Source of the DNA: Streptosporangiaceae bacterium
GTDB taxonomy: Bacteria; Actinomycetota; Actinomycetes; Streptosporangiales; Streptosporangiaceae
Assembly: GCA_025934635.1 (NCBI GenBank)
Contig: JAICWX010000149.1
Location: 1-20,193, forward strand
Direction of reading: 5' to 3'
Length of the DNA: 20,193 nucleotides
Shown: in pieces, positions 12,642 through 20,111 of the stretch
How positions within the stretch are numbered: the stretch's first letter is position 1
Layout of the letters: every line of letters begins with the position of its first letter
Program-made: the position numbers and the translations under genes
The notes under the pieces: model-generated
Told to the model about the DNA's origin: nothing
Seen by the model: only the letters and a program-made list of their open reading frames with translations
Database searches by the model: none

Positions 12642-14194
12642 GCGACGCCATGACCGCATCGACGGCGCCGCTGGAGGGATCGTTCCTGGCGACCGGGCGC
12701 GGCAAGGCCATCCTGGCGGTGCTGTGCCTGGCGACGTTCCTGGACGTCATGGACGGCGCGATCGTGAACGTCGCGATGCCGACCATCCGAACGCAGCTGG
12801 GCTTCTCGGTGCAGAACCTGCAGTGGGTGCTCAGCGGCTATATGGTCACCTATGGCGGGTTCCTGCTGCTGGGCGGCCGGGCCGGGGACCTGATCGGGCG
12901 GCGGCGGCTGCTGGTGGCCGGGACCGCGCTGTTCGCGGCCGCCTCGCTCGCCTGCGGGCTGGCGAACAGCCAGGGGCTGCTGGTCGGCGGCCGGCTCGTC
13001 CAGGGCTTCGGGGCGGCGATGATGACGCCGGCCGCGCTGTCCATCCTCACCACCACCTTCCAGGACTCCGACCGGCACAAGGCGCTGGGCGTGTGGGCCG
13101 GGATCAGCGGAATGGCCTCGATGGTCGGGCTGGTCCTCGGCGGGATGCTCACCCAGGAGTTCGGCTGGCGGTGGGTGTTCTTCATCAGCCTGCCGCTGGC
13201 CGCGGTGGTGCTGTTCGGGACGTTCCGGCTCCTGAAGGCCGACCACGGCCGGTCCGCGCCGGGTGGTTTCGACGCGATCGGCGCGGTGCTGGTCACCGCC
13301 GGCATGCTGCTGCTGATCTTCACGCTGGTGAAGGCGCCGGACGAGGGCTGGGGGGCGGGCCGCACCATCGGCGGGCTGGCCGCCTCGGCGGTGCTGATGG
13401 CCGCGTTCGTGGTCAACGAGCAGCGGCGCGCCCATCCGCTGGTCCCGCTGTCGATCTTCCGGGTCAAGGGCCTGGCGGCGGCCGATGCCACCCAGATGAT
13501 CGCCTGGGCCGGGTTCTGGTCGATGTTCTTCTTCGTCACCCTGTACATGCAGAACGTCCTGGGCTTCACCCAGCTGGAGACCGGGCTGTCGTATGTGCCG
13601 GTGAGCGTCGGCATCGGGGTCGGCTCGACCATGGCGACGAAGCTGTTCGCCCGGACCGGTACCCGTCCGATCATCGTCGGCGGTTCGCTGCTCTCCGCGG
13701 CCGGCATCTTGTGGCTGTCCCGCATCCCGGTGGATGGCAGCTATCTCACCAACCTGCTCGCCCCGCTGGTGATCATGGGGTTCGGGCTGGGGCTGCTGTA
13801 CGCCGGTGTGCAGACGGCCGCGAACGCGGGGGTGCCGGCCGATCAGGCCGGGCTGGCCGCGGCCCTGATCACCGCCTCCTTCCAGCTCGGGTCGGCGCTC
13901 GGCCTGGCGGTGTTCATCGGGATCGCGACCAGCCGCACCGGCCACCTGCTGGCCGCCCGCACCCCGCTCCCGGAGGCACTCACCGCCGGATTCCAGCGGG
14001 GCCTGCTCGTCAGCGCGCTGTGCCTCGTGGCAGCCGGAGCCATCGCGCTGCGTGCCTCCAACACCCGCGGCGAACCCGCCGCCGAGCCCTCAGCGGAGGG
14101 GTCGCCGGATGACCGTGATGGTGGCGGGCAGGGCCGTGGTGAGAGCCGCGGTGACGAGGAAGCCGAGGCGCCAGCCGCCGAGCTGAGCGGCTAG
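12638..14194 (+). CDS. DHA2-type MFS drug exporter (EmrB/QacA-like, 14 TM)
   Basis: The predicted protein has 518 residues with about 14 hydrophobic segments. The first helix reads ILAVLCLATFLDVMDGAIVN, with the acidic residue and motif D1 usual in DHA2 pumps. Motif A is GGRAGDLIGRRRLLVAGTAL, and motif C-like glycine patterns occur in helix 5 (GLVLGGMLTQEFGWRWVFFI). It should export drugs or other hydrophobic compounds using proton-motive force; the substrate is unknown. A GTG start overlaps the YCII stop; an ATG four codons later is possible. The last ~34 residues are hydrophilic, Gly/Glu-rich and antisense to the convergent MFS gene, so they may be a late extension. Confidence 0.93.
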   Translation: MSDAMTASTAPLEGSFLATGRGKAILAVLCLATFLDVMDGAIVNVAMPTIRTQLGFSVQNLQWVLSGYMVTYGGFLLLGGRAGDLIGRRRLLVAGTALFAAASLACGLANSQGLLVGGRLVQGFGAAMMTPAALSILTTTFQDSDRHKALGVWAGISGMASMVGLVLGGMLTQEFGWRWVFFISLPLAAVVLFGTFRLLKADHGRSAPGGFDAIGAVLVTAGMLLLIFTLVKAPDEGWGAGRTIGGLAASAVLMAAFVVNEQRRAHPLVPLSIFRVKGLAAADATQMIAWAGFWSMFFFVTLYMQNVLGFTQLETGLSYVPVSVGIGVGSTMATKLFARTGTRPIIVGGSLLSAAGILWLSRIPVDGSYLTNLLAPLVIMGFGLGLLYAGVQTAANAGVPADQAGLAAALITASFQLGSALGLAVFIGIATSRTGHLLAARTPLPEALTAGFQRGLLVSALCLVAAGAIALRASNTRGEPAAEPSAEGSPDDRDGGGQGRGESRGDEEAEAPAAELSG

Positions 14195-15316
14195 CCCGGT
14201 CACGGGGGCGGCGACCGCGATGCCGGCTGCGCTGGCCGAGTTCATCCAGGTGCTGGCCTGGGTGTAGACGCGCGGATCGATGGTGCGCTGGAGCAGGACG
14301 GCGGACGGGATCAGGATGGGCGCGATGGCTCCTCCGACCGCGGCGTAGCAGACGAACATCGCGGGCACGTCCGGCACCAGGCTGAGCGCCGCCGTCCCCA
14401 GGACGAGGAAGCTCGAGACTACGAGCATCACCGTCAAGGGTTGCCGCTGGTGGGTTCGGGCGCCGTAGACGAGGCCGGCCGAAAGGCTCGTGAGGCTGCT
14501 GACCGCGGCGATCGGCCCGGCCAGGCCCGGGGCGTGGTGGGCGAACGCGAACGCCGTGATCGCGACCGGGATGCCGCCGAAGAACAAGCCCATCGCCAGG
14601 TTGACCCCGAACAGGGCCGCGGCGGCCGGGGTGAGCAGGCGGCGGTCGACTAGCCGGCGCTCGCCGCGTCCGTGGGCTGGCGGTTCGGAACGGCGCTGCC
14701 GGATGAACGCCGTCATCCCGGCGGCCACGAGAACGCCGGCCAGCGTCAGTCCCGCCGCCGGGTAGAGCACCGTGCTCAGCGTGGTCACGAGAACCGGGCC
14801 GCACAGGAACGTCACGTCATTGAGGGCGGCTTCCAGCGACAGTGCCGCCGCGACCTGGTCCGGCGCGCGCACGGCGTATCGCCAGCGGGCCGCCGACAAC
14901 GATCCCACTGGCGGGACGCTGGCGCCCGCCACTGCCGCGGTAACCGCGAGTATCACGAAGGGAAAGCGCAGGGCCGCGCTGGTGATCAGCCCCGCGGCCG
15001 CGAGGACGTAGACGGTTACCGACCAGGGCAGGATGCGCCGCTGGCCGCGGTTCTCCACCAGCCGGGCGACCTGCGGGCCAGCCGTCGCCTCGGCCACGGC
15101 GAACACGGCCGTGGTGACGCCCGCCGCGGCGAACGACCCGGTCGCGCCCCGGACCGCCCACAGCACCGCGAGGCCCGACATCGCGACGCCGAGCCGCGCG
15201 ACGGCGGCCGGGCCGAAGAAAGCCGCCGCGCCGGGCAGGCTGAGGACCGCGCGATAACGCGCCAGTCCAGTGCGGAAATGATCATGCAGACCTGTAGTGC
15301 CACGCTGCCGCGGCAT
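14090..15316 (-). CDS. MFS transporter, 12-TM type
   Basis: The predicted protein has 408 residues with about 12 hydrophobic segments. Examples are GPAAVARLGVAMSGLAVLWA, FAAAGVTTAVFAVAEATAGP and, in the second half, AAALFGVNLAMGLFFGGIPV. The central cytoplasmic loop is basic (RQRRSEPPAHGRGERRLVDR). It resembles the general sugar/drug-efflux MFS group; no substrate can be assigned. The ATG has a GGGAAGG 12 bases upstream, which is somewhat far. It converges with the DHA2 exporter and its end overlaps that gene by 105 bp. The 200 bp upstream to 15516 contain no gene I recognise. Confidence 0.88.
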   Translation of the reverse strand: MPRQRGTTGLHDHFRTGLARYRAVLSLPGAAAFFGPAAVARLGVAMSGLAVLWAVRGATGSFAAAGVTTAVFAVAEATAGPQVARLVENRGQRRILPWSVTVYVLAAAGLITSAALRFPFVILAVTAAVAGASVPPVGSLSAARWRYAVRAPDQVAAALSLEAALNDVTFLCGPVLVTTLSTVLYPAAGLTLAGVLVAAGMTAFIRQRRSEPPAHGRGERRLVDRRLLTPAAAALFGVNLAMGLFFGGIPVAITAFAFAHHAPGLAGPIAAVSSLTSLSAGLVYGARTHQRQPLTVMLVVSSFLVLGTAALSLVPDVPAMFVCYAAVGGAIAPILIPSAVLLQRTIDPRVYTQASTWMNSASAAGIAVAAPVTGLAAQLGGWRLGFLVTAALTTALPATITVIRRPLR

Positions 15317-15516
15317 TGGAAACCGGTACCTTCCCGTGCGAACGGGTTAGGCGAGCCGCCAGACAGGTCGGACTGGGCCATCAGCTCGCGCCATGCACCC
15401 GATGGGTGACATCGCACGTCGTTCGGCGCCCGCGTGGACACCTGAAAGCACTGTAACAGCAGATGTTGTCGCCGATCGGAAGCGGGAAGGGTCGATGACG
15501 ATCACGCCGGCGGCTG

Positions 15517-15696
15517 ATGTGGCTGGTGTCGCTGAAGCTGGCCGGCGGCCTGACCAATCCGGGCGGCCCGTCCACGGGCGCGCCGGGGCCGGACAACTTC
15601 ATCGTCGTGTTCGTCGACGCGAAGACGGGGAAGGTAGGACCGACGACGGCCGGGTGGTCGGCGTCGCTCCCGCCGTTGCCGGTCATCCGCGGATAA
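15517..15696 (+). pseudogene. C-terminal fragment of an unidentified secreted or lipoprotein-like protein
   Basis: The frame reads MWLVSLKLAGGLTNPGGPST, then DNFIVVFVDAKTGKVGPTTA and GWSASLPPLPVIRG before the TAA. The FIVVFVDAKTGKV pattern looks like the last strand pair of a PepSY- or lipoprotein-like domain, so it has the character of genuine coding sequence. It has no credible start: the upstream sequence breaks abruptly near 15515 and there is no Shine-Dalgarno sequence. I treat it as a remnant left by a deletion. It abuts a ligase remnant on the opposite strand at about 15697. Confidence 0.5.
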
Positions 15697-15697
15697 C

Positions 15698-16130
15698 GCT
15701 GCGAGGAACAGCAGCTGGCCGCGGCTGTCGAGGGTGCCCGGGTCGCCGGTGCGGACCCAGCCGTCGTCGATGATGGTGGCCGCGGTTTCCGCCGGGTTCT
15801 TGCAGTAGGCCCGGAAGGCGTTGATTCCGCGGAACTGGATCTCGCCGGGCATGTCGTTCGGCTGAATGGTCTTGGGGTTTTCGGGGTTGGTGACGCGGAC
15901 CTCGATGCCGGGGAGGGGGTCCCGTTGCGGGTCAGGCGGTCCTCCCCCGCCGCGTCGCGGGGCGTGACCGTGATCATGCCGAAGTCGGTCAGTAGGACCA
16001 TCTCCTGGGGCAGGAGGGTCTCGATGACGCGCTGGGTGTCAGTGGGGGCGACGTTGAAGATGGGTTTGACGAAGGTCAGGCGGGCCGGGTCGTAGCCGGG
16101 TGCGCGGAGCAGGCCCAGGGTCAGCGGCGT
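15698..16130 (-). pseudogene. Acyl-CoA synthetase / AMP-binding ligase remnant
   Basis: The minus strand encodes an internal piece of an ANL-superfamily ligase. It begins TPLTLGLLRAPGYDPARLTF and runs through VIETLLPQEMVLLTDFGM (the YGMTE-like region). After a frame change near 15915 it continues as LPGIEVRVTNPENPKTIQPN, MPGEIQFRGINAFRAYCKNP and DDGWVRTGDPGTLDSRGQLL, which holds the TGD motif. A single base missing from a G-run (15915-15919) restores the frame. The N-terminal adenylate-binding half and the C-terminal lid domain are absent. It therefore cannot be active. The downstream end joins the plus-strand fragment. Confidence 0.85.
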
Positions 16131-16148
16131 GAGTTAGCATGAGTGTTC

Positions 16149-16499
16149 ATGAGCGACCTGCTGGTAGATGGGCAGCAGCCGGTCTTGCCACTGCCGGAGC
16201 GCGAGCCCGCGGCAATCCGTGCGGCCGTGGCACGTCTCGACCCGGCGGCTCTCGCTGAGTTCGAGGCTGACTGGACGGCCGCGACTGCTCGCGCGCGGGA
16301 TGAGTACAGCCTGCTTCCTGCCCGGTACTTCGTCGAGCACTGGTTCAGTTGGGTTGCCGTCGAGCGCTGGCCGCAGTTGGCAGCCCGGTTGCATGCCTGC
16401 GAGCGCATCGTCGCCGAGTCGACGGACCGTACGGAGCGCCGGGCGGCTGCGGCCGAGATCAGCGAGATCTTGCGGCAGGCTGAGACAGCCACTGCATGA
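16149..16499 (+). CDS. DUF6247-like protein, second copy
   Basis: The predicted protein has 116 residues, mostly alpha-helical and acidic. After a Pro-rich start (VLPLPEREPAAIRAAVARLD) comes ALAEFEADWTAATARARDEY, then YFVEHWFSWVAVERWPQLAA and RLHACERIVAESTD. It aligns with the cassette 1 protein at 315-668 over its central and C-terminal parts. The ATG at 16149 was chosen; a GTG two codons upstream is possible, and no good Shine-Dalgarno sequence is seen. The stop overlaps the next start as ATGA, as in cassette 1. Because the downstream partner is decayed, this may be an orphan antitoxin-like gene; function unknown. Confidence 0.75.
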   Translation: MSDLLVDGQQPVLPLPEREPAAIRAAVARLDPAALAEFEADWTAATARARDEYSLLPARYFVEHWFSWVAVERWPQLAARLHACERIVAESTDRTERRAAAAEISEILRQAETATA

Positions 16500-16693
16500 G
16501 CGACGGGACGTGGGAGTACGTCCCGGACTCAGCTCATCTAGTGCACGGATCCCAGGTCCGGGGCCTCAGGATCCCCGTCCGCATCACAGTCCACGCCCCT
16601 CACAGACGCGCGTCCTCACCCGTTCTCCGGCAACGACATCGATGCTCCATCCATGGCGCAATCACGACCTTGATGCTCCATCCATGCTGTTAG
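16496..16693 (+). pseudogene. Decayed partner of the second DUF6247-like gene
   Basis: The frame starts ATG with a 4-base overlap on the DUF6247 stop and reads MSDGTWEYVPD, which resembles the start of the cassette 1 partner (AEWRWELVTD). After that the sequence loses protein character and runs into the dispersed repeat from about 16565. The likely history is that a RelE-like gene was truncated and its 3' part replaced by repeat DNA. A short real protein is not excluded but looks unlikely. Confidence 0.55.
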
Positions 16694-16695
16694 CC
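16565..16695 (+). repeat. Dispersed ~130-bp repeat, copy 2
   Basis: It is collinear with 18470-18600 at a constant offset of 1905 bases. The left block (16565-16587) matches 21 of 23 bases. The right block has two units of gatgctccatc at 16641 and 16672, spaced 31 bases, with the conserved atcacgacctt between them, and ends with gttagc. The 53 bases between the blocks are less conserved. No terminal inverted repeat or transposase was found, so it is not a recognised insertion sequence. Confidence 0.7.
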
Positions 16696-16758
16696 GCACC
16701 CACCCAGGACACGGACGGGGTGACCTGCCTGAGCCTGGCGCGCGTGAGCCTGAATGAC

Positions 16759-16771
16759 TATGATGCCAATG
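16759..16771 (+). promoter_or_regulatory. Candidate leaderless promoter of the GntR gene
   Basis: TATGAT at 16759-16764 is a good -10 match and lies exactly six bases before the GTG start at 16771. There is no Shine-Dalgarno sequence. A matching -35 is weak (TGGCGC at 16736-16741 with a 17-base spacer). The arrangement agrees with a leaderless transcript. Confidence 0.45.
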
Positions 16772-17133
16772 TGAGTAGCACTAAGGGCACTGTTGAGATC
16801 GATAGCTCCAGCCCGGTGCCGCTGCACGAGCAGGTCGCCGCGGCCATCCGCCGGGCGATCGCCGAGGGCGAGGCGCGCCCGGGTGAGCGGCTCCCGCCAG
16901 CCAAAGACCTAGCCGCCGTGCTCGGGGTCAACGCCAACACCGTGTTCCGGGCACTGCGGACGTTGCGGGAGGAGGGGCTGGTGGAGTTCCGCCGCGGTCG
17001 CGGGGTGTCGGTGACCGCGATCGCCGCGGAGCGCAGCCCGGTGGTGACCAAGGCACGTGAGCTGGTCGCGGTGGCCCGGCGGTACGGGTACCGGCCCGAA
17101 GAACTGGCCGCGATCATCGAGCAGGTGTCCTAG
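16771..17133 (+). CDS. GntR-family regulator, YtrA-like
   Basis: The predicted protein has 120 residues. The N-terminal wHTH (about 15-80) reads PLHEQVAAAIRRAIAEGEAR, PGERLPPAKDLAAVLGVNAN and TVFRALRTLREEGLVEFRRG, followed by RGVSVTA. The short C-terminal helices (ARELVAVARRYGYRPEELAA) are of the YtrA subtype, which has no large ligand domain. YtrA-type repressors usually control adjacent transporter or cell-envelope genes. I chose the GTG at 16771 over upstream in-frame codons because it fits family length and the -10 spacing. The next gene begins 12 bases after the stop with its own GAGGAG, so the two form an operon. Confidence 0.92.
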   Translation: MSSTKGTVEIDSSSPVPLHEQVAAAIRRAIAEGEARPGERLPPAKDLAAVLGVNANTVFRALRTLREEGLVEFRRGRGVSVTAIAAERSPVVTKARELVAVARRYGYRPEELAAIIEQVS

Positions 17134-17145
17134 CGAGGAGCTGTC

Positions 17146-18398
17146 ATGAAGACTGCCCCGGCCCGCCGGCGGCCCGGTACCGGGACACAGCCGGAGGCCC
17201 TGATCAAGGAGGCGCGCAGGCGCCAGCGCCGCCGGTACGTCGCGGTCGGGGTAGCCGTGGTCGCGGTGCTTGGCAGCGTCGCGGGCGTGGCGGCTGGCCT
17301 GCACGGGCGGGGTAGCCGCCCCGGCCCGCACAGCCAGGCGGGGCCACCGGTCGCGGCCAGGCACGCCGCCCGCGCGCCGGGACCGATCCCGCGCAGCATC
17401 GACACCACGGTGCTGATGTGGCCAGCCAGCTTCGGGCAGTGCTGCGGGCCGGTGGCAGTCGACAACCTGAGTACCGGCCGGCTGGCGCAAAGCCAGGAAC
17501 CAGCGATCTCAGTGGGCGACTACCAGCCGCTGCTGACCCAGGTGGGCCGCTGGCTGGTCTACGTGGGCAACGGGGTCACCGCGATCAGGGATGACCTGAG
17601 CGGAAAACCGCGCGTGCTCGGGCCGACACCGTTCTTCGCCCCGGCCGCGGCCCCTGGTCACGTGTGGCTCCTCCGGTCCCGTCACGGCAGCCAGGGCCTG
17701 GCCCAGGCGTGGCAGGTGCCGGTCGCCGGAGGAGCGCCGAGCCCGCCAGTCACCTTGCCCGCCGGAGCGGGCCTCATCCGGGGCACCGATGCGGGGCTGC
17801 TCCTGCAGGTACCGCAGGGCCTGGCGCTGTGGAATCCCGGCAGCACGCCCAGGGTGCTGCCGCACTCACCCCCCGGCGGTCTCTCCGACGGCTTCGATGC
17901 CACCGCGCGCCTGGTCGTCTACGGGACAGGCTGCACCGGGCGGGCCACCGCGGCGGACGCGGCCTACGAACCCAACGCCGCCTACGACACGTGCCGGATC
18001 CTGCGGATCCTCGACGTCATGACCGGACAGCTGACCTCATTCGCCGCGCCGCCGGGCACCGCCGGATGGGTACCCAACGGCTTCAACCTGGTCAGTGCGG
18101 TCTCCCCCGCCTCCCCCGCAGACCAGATGATCGCCGCCTACGCGGCCATGCGCCCGCAGGGGCAAGGCCGGGTGCGCCTTTACCTGATACCGGTTACTGA
18201 CCGTTCCGGGCAGCCAGGGCAGTGCCGTCCTCGGCCGCATACCTGTTCGCCAGGACCGCATGGTCAGCGACCGGCTCATGGCTGCTCTACCAGGGACCCG
18301 GCCAGCATCTATGGGCCTATCAGGTGACCAGCGGCAAGATTCGCGCCTCCGCCACGTCGTGCTGCCAGTACACGGTGATGGTGGCGGCACCGAGTTAG
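17146..18398 (+). pseudogene. Membrane-anchored propeller-like protein, frameshifted near the C-terminus
   Basis: The uninterrupted frame encodes 393 residues and ends at 18327. The start has GAGGAG 5 bases upstream. A basic cytoplasmic segment with PEALIKEARRRQRRRY is followed by one membrane helix (about 31-52) and a linker. The large outer domain has repeated W/G-rich strands (GRWLVYVGNGVTAI, GHVWLLRS, GLALWNPGS, ARLVVYGTGC), suggesting a beta-propeller, which is inference. From 18219 the coding character moves to another frame: AVPSSAAYLFARTAWSATGS, then WLLYQGPGQHLWAYQVTSGK to a TAG at 18396. One extra G in the run at 18217-18219 would restore a 417-residue protein. It could be a true mutation or a sequence error. 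Function unknown, probably GntR-controlled. Confidence 0.7.
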
Positions 18399-18469
18399 CT
18401 CGGCTGACCACGTCAAGCTGGGCAGCACGTGTGTCGCGGCCCTGAGCAGCTGTCGCCCGGGGTCCCAGT

Positions 18470-18600
18470 CTCAGCATCCCCATCCGCATCACGGGTTACT
18501 GTCGCCACCCGCCCTGGCCGTCATCCGGCCTTGGTCTGCGGCATTGATGCTCCATCCATGCCGCGATCACGACCTTGATGCTCCATCGATGCCGTTAGCT
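18470..18600 (+). repeat. Dispersed ~130-bp repeat, copy 3
   Basis: This is the second full copy of the repeat at 16565-16695, with the same internal spacing: a left block at 18470-18492, and two gatgctccatc units at 18546 and 18577, 31 bases apart. The second unit reads catcgatg, a small palindrome, where copy 2 has catccatg. It sits in the 342-bp space between the frameshifted gene and the lipocalin-like gene. Apart from this repeat and a possible promoter I see nothing else there. Confidence 0.7.
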
Positions 18601-18678
18601 GCGGTCGCCCGGGATCCGGCGGCTGTGGGCGGGGGTACCACGGGCACCAGTCGCCTCACGAGCCGGGCGCTCACCGGG

Positions 18679-18708
18679 TTGTGTCGGGGCCTGGCTGGTG
18701 CGTAGGGT
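18679..18708 (+). promoter_or_regulatory. Candidate promoter of the lipocalin-like gene
   Basis: TTGTGT at 18679-18684 and TAGGGT at 18703-18708 are separated by 18 bases. Transcription would start near 18715, about 26 bases before the chosen ATG at 18741. This position favours the ATG over the upstream GTG at 18681, which lies inside the -35 element. Confidence 0.4.
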
Positions 18709-18740
18709 CGTTCTACCAACCGATCGGCAGATTGGCGAGC

Positions 18741-19784
18741 ATGCGGTACCACGTCTACCTGGAAGCTGAGCCGACGCTTGAGTCCTACCGGCTCAGCCAC
18801 CAGCCCCGGCCGGGGTATGGCCCGGTGTTCATCTGCCCGTTTGTCGTGCTCACCGACTCGGCGGGCCAGCTGTATAACGCCATGCGCGGGGTGCAGGGGC
18901 AGAACAAGAACGAGACGATGAACATGGGCGTCTACCAGCTCAACGGCCAGCTGGATGATCAGTGCCCGGTGCTCTTTCCTTATAAGGAGAACCCGATCGC
19001 GGAGCGGTACTCCGTGACCGAGACGGCCGACTTTGTCAGCTACGTAGGGCAGAGCTGGCGGTTCGACTTCGGGGTTGACCGGTACCGGTGGAGTGACGGG
19101 GGCGGGCGGCTGTCGCTGTCAGCGGAGCGGCTCGGGCAGGTGTGCACGTTCTGGGTGCCGGAGCAGGAAGGGTATGAGTACCCGCAGATGCTGCGGTCGC
19201 ATCTGGGGAAGGCGACGGGGACGCTGGACGGGGAGCCGGTCGAGGGTCTTTTTATGCTCGACTACATCTACTCTCGGCCGGACGCGATGTGGGCCGAGAT
19301 GGGGATGCTGACCAAGCTGCACAATGTGTGGCTGAACTGGCTGGTGGAGTACGACGACGGCGGTTACGAAGGGGGCTACGCCTGGCGGGGGCGGCCTGGG
19401 ACTGGATTCGCGGCTGCCCATCACGTGGTGGACGGGGTCAGTACGGCTCGTAGTGATGCCGAGGTGATCACTCACTTCACCGGGCGCGGCAGTGTGTCGC
19501 AGGTTGAGCTGGCCTTGGGCGGCGACGCGACCTTCACGTTGGAACAGGCCGGGTCGACGGACTGGCCGCTGCATACCTGCGGCACGGTTTCGTCGAGTTC
19601 AGGGGCCGCGGGGCGGAGTATCGCCAAGAGCTGGAACTACACCGAGTTCTTCCCGCTCAACTGGGGGGCGGTGGCGGATTACCAGGCGGCGCACCGCGGG
19701 CTCTATGGCCGCTATCCATCCTTCGCCCGGCTGATGAAAAATGCTCGGGTCAAGGACCAGATCCTCGTGTTTGACGAACTGTAG
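18741..19784 (+). CDS. Lipocalin-like two-domain protein of unknown function
   Basis: The predicted protein has 347 residues from the ATG at 18741. It has no signal peptide or membrane helix. It is rich in aromatic beta-strand patterns (WRFDFGVDRYRWSDGGGRLS, TFWVPEQEGYEYPQ, HNVWLNWLVEYDDGGYEGGY) with Gly-rich turns. This recalls the paired lipocalin-like barrels of the CrtC/AttH (hydroxyneurosporene synthase-like) group, which bind isoprenoids or other lipids. That is a resemblance only, and I do not assert a function. The N-terminal part includes FICPFVVLTDSAGQLYNAMR. The gene looks intact with normal codon use, in contrast to the fragments around it. A weak GGCGAG precedes the ATG. A dehalogenase remnant follows 26 bp downstream. 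Confidence 0.7.
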   Translation: MRYHVYLEAEPTLESYRLSHQPRPGYGPVFICPFVVLTDSAGQLYNAMRGVQGQNKNETMNMGVYQLNGQLDDQCPVLFPYKENPIAERYSVTETADFVSYVGQSWRFDFGVDRYRWSDGGGRLSLSAERLGQVCTFWVPEQEGYEYPQMLRSHLGKATGTLDGEPVEGLFMLDYIYSRPDAMWAEMGMLTKLHNVWLNWLVEYDDGGYEGGYAWRGRPGTGFAAAHHVVDGVSTARSDAEVITHFTGRGSVSQVELALGGDATFTLEQAGSTDWPLHTCGTVSSSSGAAGRSIAKSWNYTEFFPLNWGAVADYQAAHRGLYGRYPSFARLMKNARVKDQILVFDEL

Positions 19785-19810
19785 CTATCGGCGCTGAGCC
19801 GGAGGTTTTC

Positions 19811-20035
19811 GTGAGCGGTTATACGGCCCCGTCGACGGGCCGGGCCGTGCGGGCAGTCCTGTTCGACACGTTCGGCACTGTGGTCGACTGGCGGCCCGAC
19901 GCGTGGAGGGCGCGGTACGAGCCAGCCAAGGAGCAGGTGCGCTCTGGTCAGGCTCGCCGACTTTCTGTGCCGTCATCCTGGCTGGTCTGTCTTCTGGGAT
20001 TCGCGGTACGGGCTGTGGCGCGCAGCCGAAGATAA
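19811..20035 (+). pseudogene. Type II haloacid dehalogenase (HAD) remnant
   Basis: A GTG start with GGAGG at 19801-19805 leads into RAVRAVLFDTFGTVVDWR, the nucleophile motif of type II haloacid dehalogenases (first Asp in FDTFGT). The next segment, DAWRARYEPAKEQVRSGQ, normally lies some 25 residues further on, so an internal stretch is missing. After about residue 46 the HAD similarity ends and the frame is nonsense to a stop at 20035. All later HAD motifs are absent. The intact start and ribosome site suggest recent deletion. It should be inactive. Confidence 0.75.
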
Positions 20036-20111
20036 TCCTGCTTCCGTCCTTTACGTCGAGACCGCTGACCTCGACGTCGTGATGACCTGCATCAGTAACG
20101 GGGACAGCTAA
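19944..20111 (+). pseudogene. C-terminal fragment of a small unidentified protein
   Basis: In a different frame from the HAD remnant, the sequence reads LVRLADFLCRHPGWSVFWDS, then RYGLWRAAEDNPASVLYVET and ADLDVVMTCISNGDS before TAA. The strong codon bias and protein-like pattern suggest a real coding end of a small actinobacterial protein that I recognise only as hypothetical. Its start is missing, apparently lost in the same deletion that cut the HAD gene. If an unseen start at 19944 (CTG) or nearby works, it could still be made. Confidence 0.45.

Noticed and set aside
12521..13945. 474-codon open frame on the minus strand opposite the DHA2 exporter
   Set aside because: It is a His/Arg/Gln/Pro-rich shadow of the membrane protein's codons, without a ribosome site or motif.
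16641..18590. 31-bp spaced repeats considered as a CRISPR array
   Set aside because: Only two units occur per site, the sequence between the short repeats is itself conserved between sites, and no cas gene is present.
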